The notes under the pieces are model-generated. The model did not search any database. It was not told the DNA's origin and was given only the letters and a program-made list of their open reading frames with translations. From DAOVQB01 sp023128935 (lineage in GTDB: Bacteria > Eisenbacteria > RBG-16-71-46 > CAIMUX01 > WJJG01), in NCBI GenBank assembly GCA_030628905.1, contig DAOVQB010000070.1, forward strand, positions 1-20,468: DNA of 20,468 bases, written 5' to 3'. The position numbers and the translations under genes were made by a program. Below, piece by piece: positions 16,903 through 20,468 of this stretch. Numbering within the stretch: the stretch's first letter is position 1; each line of letters starts with the position of its first letter.

Positions 16903-16972
16903 TCGCGGGGACGATGTGACTATGGCAGTCGCGGGGACGATGTGACTATGGCGGTTGCAGGGGCTAGTCCCC
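16903..16972. repeat. 26-bp tandem repeat with adjoining GGGG...CCCC hairpin
   Basis: Bases 16903-16928 and 16929-16954 are 26-bp units differing at one base near their ends. Each carries GGGGACGATGTGAC. Immediately after them TTGCAGGGGCTAGTCCCC (16955-16972) forms a short GGGG/CCCC hairpin, and its GTCCCC could also pair with GGGGAC of either unit. The array lies in the 466-base gap 16622-17087. Apart from this and the hairpin at 16698-16733, the gap is C-rich on the plus strand and contains no gene I can support. Confidence 0.7.
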
Positions 16973-17087
16973 GATGCGTTGCCACACGTACTGGAGATGG
17001 CTCTGGCTTGGCCATCCGCTGAGCCGGGGTCAGAGCCGGCTTGAACGCGCACCCCCGCTGGGGCAGGTGCACGATACGGAGGGAATC

Positions 17088-17603
17088 ATGGGCTTTCAGG
17101 ATGCCGTCAAAAAGGGCATTGAGATTGTGAAGCTGAATCGTGAGGCCTATCGGGAGGTTGCCTCTGAGCCAGCGGCCTTTACGCAGGCGCTTATCATCAC
17201 AGGGCTTGCGGGGGTGGCGATGTGGCTTTGCCCAGTGGCGTTTACTGCGTGGGGTGTGATCACGGGCCCCCTGAAGGCCCTGCTGGCGCTCTTCATCGGA
17301 ACCGCGATTCTCCATTTCGTCGCAATCCTTCTGGGCGGGAAGGGCGATTTTATGGCCCTCATCCGGGTTCTCGGTGTTGGAAGGGTCCTGGGTTGGGCCG
17401 CGATCATCCCCGTACTCGGTTGGATCGTGAATCTCTGGAGCCTGGTGATGGCAGTCGTGGCGGTGGAGGAAATTTACGGGCTGGACAGGACCAAGGCAAT
17501 TATGTCGGTGGTTCTTCCCTTTGCTGTACTGTTTGTCCTGTGGATTGTCATGATGCTGCTGGTTGGATTCGCTTCGATGGGGGCTCTTCTATTTGCCGCG
17601 TGA
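17088..17603 (+). CDS. Small membrane protein, YIP1-like
   Basis: The 171-residue product has a polar N-terminus (MGFQDAVKKGIEIVKLNREA) and four likely membrane helices at about 31-55, 60-82, 100-126 and 137-165. Its layout, with a short helix ahead of the membrane part and a GLDRTKA motif before the last helix, is like YIP1/DUF1282-type proteins. Those are inner-membrane proteins of unknown function in bacteria. The start at 17088 has GGAGGG five bases upstream; the upstream in-frame ATG at 16974 lacks one and would add an implausible polar tail. The gene is 99 bases ahead of ychF on the same strand and may be co-transcribed, but no functional link is evident. Confidence 0.65.
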   Translation: MGFQDAVKKGIEIVKLNREAYREVASEPAAFTQALIITGLAGVAMWLCPVAFTAWGVITGPLKALLALFIGTAILHFVAILLGGKGDFMALIRVLGVGRVLGWAAIIPVLGWIVNLWSLVMAVVAVEEIYGLDRTKAIMSVVLPFAVLFVLWIVMMLLVGFASMGALLFAA

Positions 17604-17702
17604 CGGATTACCTTCAGGGAAGGACAAAGGCTCGCGACTGCACGTCCGCCGCGGAGCGTATCACCAGTATCATAGATGCGGGGTGACGGTCAGGAGGTTT
17701 CG

Positions 17703-18788
17703 ATGTCACTCAAGTTGGGTATTATCGGCATGCCGAATGTGGGCAAGTCTACGCTCCTCAATGCACTGACGCATGCAAACGCCGAGGCGTCGAACTACCC
17801 CTTTTGCACGATTGAAAAGAACGTGGGAGTGGTAGCCGTTGATGATCCCAATCTTGCCGCTCTGGCGGAAGTGCTCGAGCCCAAGGAGGTGATCCCCGCC
17901 ACAATTGAGTTCGTCGACATTGCAGGCCTTGTGCGAGGTGCCAGCAAGGGCGAAGGACTGGGAAATAAATTCCTCGGGCACATCCGTGATGTCGACGCGG
18001 TGGCGCACGTCGTGCGCTGCTTCAGTGACGAGAACGTAGCCCATGTGGACGGCCGCGTGGATCCAGTGGCCGATCTGGAGATCGTCGACACTGAGCTTCT
18101 GCTGGCGGATCTCGAGGCCCTGGAGAAGCTGAGGGAGAAAACCAATCGCCTGGCCAAGAGTGAACCCAAAGAGGCGCAAGGCGATTCCGAGCGCATCGGG
18201 CACCTCATTGAGGCTGTCAAACGAGGGGTTCCCCTCCGGCTAGTTTCCCTGGGGGAGGAGGAGCAACGCTGGGCACACGAGTTCGGTCTGCTATCAGCCA
18301 AGCCGTTGATGATCGTGGCGAATGTGGATGAGGATGACCTTACTGGTGGTGGATGGGTCGAGAAGCTGCATCAACAGCTCGGTGAGGATATCCCAGTCTT
18401 CGCCACCCCAGTGAAGATCGAGGAGGAGCTCGGTGAGCTGTCGCCTGAGGAGCGCGAGAGCTTCATCCGCGATCTGGGGCTCAAGGGAGCGGGGCTGCAT
18501 CGGGTTGTACAGATGGGTCGCAAGCTCCTTGGATTGATTGCTTTCTATACAATCGCCCATGAGAAGCTCCAGGCTTGGCTGATCCCGGGAGGGACAACGG
18601 CGCCGAAGGCCGCGGGGAAAATCCACAGCGACATGGAGCGGGGTTTTATCCGCATGGAGACCATGTCAGTCAGCGACCTCCTCGAGCATCGCACCCGCGC
18701 GGCGCTCCAGAAACTAGGCCTCATGCGGGTGGAAGGCCATGACTATGTTGTCCAGGAAGGGGACGTCTGCCAGATCCTATTTAACTGA
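17703..18788 (+). CDS. ychF: Obg-like ribosome-binding ATPase/GTPase YchF
   Basis: The 361-residue protein has the normal YchF length. The P-loop is GMPNVGKST (residues 9-17); the G3 segment reads DIAGLVRGASKGEGLGNKFL. The G4 position is NVDE (207-210) instead of NKxD, the reason YchF prefers ATP. The coiled-coil middle (about 130-190) and the C-terminal TGS domain (about 278-360, with GTTAPKAAGKIHSDMERGFIR) follow the family. It acts in the cytoplasm on ribosomes and in stress responses. The usual GPKEVRAW at the TGS start is IAHEKLQAW here, a small deviation. Start at 17703 has GGAGG five or six bases upstream. It converges with the epimerase gene, with only seven bases between the two stops. 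Confidence 0.95.
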   Translation: MSLKLGIIGMPNVGKSTLLNALTHANAEASNYPFCTIEKNVGVVAVDDPNLAALAEVLEPKEVIPATIEFVDIAGLVRGASKGEGLGNKFLGHIRDVDAVAHVVRCFSDENVAHVDGRVDPVADLEIVDTELLLADLEALEKLREKTNRLAKSEPKEAQGDSERIGHLIEAVKRGVPLRLVSLGEEEQRWAHEFGLLSAKPLMIVANVDEDDLTGGGWVEKLHQQLGEDIPVFATPVKIEEELGELSPEERESFIRDLGLKGAGLHRVVQMGRKLLGLIAFYTIAHEKLQAWLIPGGTTAPKAAGKIHSDMERGFIRMETMSVSDLLEHRTRAALQKLGLMRVEGHDYVVQEGDVCQILFN

Positions 18789-18795
18789 AAGGCGT

Positions 18796-19923
18796 TCACT
18801 TCTGTTGGCCGCTCTCGCGAAGCTCAAGTGTCCAATCGCGAAGATCCGTCAGTGTTTCCTCGATTGGTCTGGCACGAAATCCAAGTTCTTCCCTGGCGCG
18901 GGAGGCGTCATAGAACCAGTACGGCCCTGCGAGCCTTGCGGTCGTGCGGTTCAATCGTGTGCGGCGCCCGGTCAGTGAGGCCCAGCGTTCGGCCAGCACC
19001 GCACTCGCGCTCAGGAATGCCAGGGGTATTCGTATGCGCGGCCCGCTCGTTCCGAAGATGCGCCCTAAGTGCAGCATGAGATCGTGGGTTGTGAGGTTGT
19101 CACCAGCGAGGATATAACGCTTTCCAGGGGTCCCGTGGATAGCGGCCAGGAGGATCCCGCGCGCCGCATCCCGCACATCCATTAGATTTACGCCTCCTTC
19201 AAACCAGAAACAGATTAGCTTGTACAGGAAGCTTCCTGGGGCGGGGGGAGGCCTGCGCTTTCTCGTGCGCGCGAGGCGGCGGAAGGACCGGTTGCGTCCG
19301 ATAGTTACCGAGGGGTTCACAATCACAAGCTCTGTTGCTGGAGCGCTGTTGCGTCGGTTTCTGTCCTGTGCGAGACCATCCCGCCACGCGCGCAGGAGCA
19401 TCCCCTCGGCTTCGCGCTTCGTATCGAAGTAGGGGTTCCTGAACTGGGCGAGATTGAAGTCGGCGTCCTCGTTGATCGCCGTGGGGATCGAGGAGCAGCC
19501 GACGGCGGCCGTTGAGCTGACCTGCACGAATCTCTCAACGCCCGCCCTCTGGGCGGCCCGGAATAGGCCGAGGGCTGCGCGGCTGTTGATGCGCGCCATG
19601 TTGTCCGCACCGCGACCGGCGAGATTCACGCGCGCGGCGAGGTGAAAGAGCACGCGCGTGCGCGCGAGGGCACGGCGCAGAGCTGGGGGGCATTCTCCAT
19701 CCACTACCGAGTCAAGATCGCCCGTGACCTCTTCGACGCAAGCCCCGCGCCAACCTCCTGCCGGAAGTGGCCGGCGCATCAGCACCGTGGGGGTGATCCC
19801 CGCGGCATTGAGCTGCCGGACGCACTCGCTGCCGATCTGGCCAGTAGCTCCCGTTATGAGGCAGGGTGCGGCGCGGGTCAGTTCGTTAGCGTCTGTTGGC
19901 GGATGATTCTGCATGATACTCAT
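18796..19923 (-). CDS. NAD-dependent epimerase/dehydratase (extended SDR family)
   Basis: With the start at 19923 the protein is 375 residues. The Rossmann motif TGATGQIG lies at 24-31; the VSSTAAVG strand and the catalytic YFDTK (YxxxK, residues 165-169) are in order. The C-terminal half (GKRYILAGDNLTTHDLM, then DASRAREELGFRARPIEETL) resembles dihydroflavonol-4-reductase and HpnA-like sugar-nucleotide epimerases. The likely role is an NAD(P)-linked reduction or epimerisation of a sugar nucleotide or similar compound; the substrate is not readable. The 19923 ATG has GAGG five bases upstream; ATGs at 19950 and 19914 in the same frame are alternatives. The start region lies in a 37-bp tandem repeat. 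A basic stretch RTRKRRPPPAP interrupts the fold near residue 205, slightly unusual. Confidence 0.85.
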   Translation of the reverse strand: MSIMQNHPPTDANELTRAAPCLITGATGQIGSECVRQLNAAGITPTVLMRRPLPAGGWRGACVEEVTGDLDSVVDGECPPALRRALARTRVLFHLAARVNLAGRGADNMARINSRAALGLFRAAQRAGVERFVQVSSTAAVGCSSIPTAINEDADFNLAQFRNPYFDTKREAEGMLLRAWRDGLAQDRNRRNSAPATELVIVNPSVTIGRNRSFRRLARTRKRRPPPAPGSFLYKLICFWFEGGVNLMDVRDAARGILLAAIHGTPGKRYILAGDNLTTHDLMLHLGRIFGTSGPRIRIPLAFLSASAVLAERWASLTGRRTRLNRTTARLAGPYWFYDASRAREELGFRARPIEETLTDLRDWTLELRESGQQK

Positions 19924-20035
19924 AGAGGCCTCATACGTGTGCTTCTGCATGATACTCTATAGAGGCCTCATACATGTGCTTCTGCATGATACTCTATAGA
20001 GGCCTCATACATGTGCTTCTACATGATACTCTATA
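19907..20035. repeat. 37-bp tandem repeat array, three and a half copies
   Basis: Units begin at 19907, 19943, 19980 and 20017. The second and third are 37 bases and nearly identical. The first is 36, lacking one base of CTATAG, and has one further substitution; the fourth stops after 19 bases. Each unit contains the perfect palindrome CTCTATAGAG (CTCATAGAG in the first), AGGCCT and an ATGCAG on the minus strand. The array covers the 5' end and upstream region of the minus-strand epimerase gene. There are no unique spacers, so it is not a CRISPR array. Confidence 0.85.
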
Positions 20036-20074
20036 AATAGAGCGTCATTTCTGCGGCCTCTCCCGAAAGGATTG

Positions 20075-20103
20075 TTGACGGTTTCAGAGCTCGGGTCTAG
20101 AGT
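20075..20103 (+). promoter_or_regulatory. Probable promoter of the atpZ-led operon
   Basis: TTGACG (20075-20080, five of six) and TAGAGT (20098-20103, four of six) are separated by 17 bases. Transcription would begin near 20110, about 95 bases ahead of the ATG at 20207. The 20036-20206 gap contains nothing else I recognise. Confidence 0.55.
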
Positions 20104-20206
20104 ACAACGCTCGACTTTGCAACCACTGGATCAGCCAATGCTGGAGGCTCGTGAAGGCCCCCAACCCGCTTGAGCGATAGGGGCGGGGTAAGATAGGGGG
20201 GGACGC

Positions 20207-20446
20207 ATGGCGGACCCACCGGAACCGAAGTTCCGCACGGCCAGGGTGATTTGTCTGCTCGGGACGATTCCCCTCATCCTCGGGGTCTCACCGGTGGTGG
20301 GGTATGGGATTGGATACTTCCTGGACCGGTGGTTGCACACGGGCTGGGTTCTGAAACTCGTTTTCCTGGGGCTCGGTTTCGTTGCCGGGGTCCGGGAGAT
20401 GCTTATGCTCCTCAAGCGGGCCCGCCGGGAGTTTGACCAGTCCTGA
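20207..20446 (+). CDS. atpZ: AtpZ/AtpI-type F1Fo-ATP synthase accessory protein
   Basis: The 79-residue protein has two likely membrane helices at about 14-36 and 47-66. The segment VVGYGIGYFLDRWLHTG...LVFLGLGFVAGVREM is typical of AtpZ/AtpI (the Asp and Arg around the hairpin are conserved). These proteins assist assembly of the c-ring or magnesium supply of ATP synthase and are usually the first gene of an atp operon. The start at 20207 follows GGGGGGAC about four bases upstream. A new start codon begins eight bases after the stop, as expected in an operon. Length and topology match the family; the exact choice between AtpZ and AtpI is not certain. Confidence 0.75.
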   Translation: MADPPEPKFRTARVICLLGTIPLILGVSPVVGYGIGYFLDRWLHTGWVLKLVFLGLGFVAGVREMLMLLKRARREFDQS

Positions 20447-20453
20447 GGTGCTC

Positions 20454-20468
20454 ATGGATGAGACCGTA
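20454..20468 (+). CDS. First codons of the next gene (cut by window edge)
   Basis: An ATG at 20454 is preceded by GAGGTG (overlapping the atpZ stop) four bases upstream and is open to the window end. Only five codons are present, so the product cannot be named. Context suggests another ATP synthase gene, such as a subunit I or atpB, but that is inference. Confidence 0.45.

Noticed and set aside
16756..17052. Minus-strand frame of 98 residues in the gap before the YIP1-like gene
   Set aside because: Runs through the 26-bp tandem repeats and has no protein-family resemblance or ribosome binding site.
19907..20035. 37-bp repeats considered as a CRISPR array
   Set aside because: The units are directly adjacent with no spacers, and no cas gene is in the window.

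Overview
The window is GC-rich and reads as chromosomal DNA of a Gram-negative bacterium. It carries an OmpA-type lipoprotein, large periplasmic proteins with signal peptides, and a LolA-like domain. The mix of an M16 pair, an alpha-2-macroglobulin, a lamin-tail secreted protein with a CC...C module, and a C-terminus ending TSWGEIKSIYR suggests an uncultured FCB-type lineage (for example Eisenbacteria or Krumholzibacteria-like). That placement is an impression, not a result. No plasmid, phage or CRISPR features are visible.

Layout. Positions 1-209 (minus) hold the start of arginyl-tRNA synthetase, cut by the window edge. 381-1601 (minus) is a DUF4143-type AAA ATPase with a promoter placed so that its mRNA would be nearly leaderless. 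About 1660-1880 (plus) is a remnant of an IS91-like transposase. 2061-7722 (minus) is a large secreted alpha-2-macroglobulin with a CAEQ thioester, split into two frames; part of one macroglobulin domain seems missing at the break. 7943-8179 (minus) is an orphan Ig-like fragment upstream of it.

The central plus-strand block is surE (8321-9184), an OmpA-family lipoprotein (9662-10945), an M16 peptidase with the zinc motif HMFEH (11067-12626), a second M16 protein lacking that motif but carrying the R/Y motif and a LolA-like C-terminal domain (12732-14957), and a secreted lamin-tail/OB-fold-like protein (15269-16621). The two M16 proteins look like the catalytic and non-catalytic halves of one periplasmic peptidase.

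The last block is a small four-helix membrane protein (17088-17603), the GTPase YchF (17703-18788), a convergent NAD-dependent epimerase/dehydratase (18796-19923, minus) whose start lies in a 37-bp tandem repeat, and an AtpZ-type ATP synthase accessory protein (20207-20446), with the first codons of the next gene at the window end. AtpZ has a good sigma70-like promoter and probably opens an atp operon.

The points most worth a second look are the split M16 pair with its fused LolA-like domain, the 37-bp repeats that appear to supply the epimerase start codon, and the broken macroglobulin gene. No wholly new system is clear from the sequence alone.
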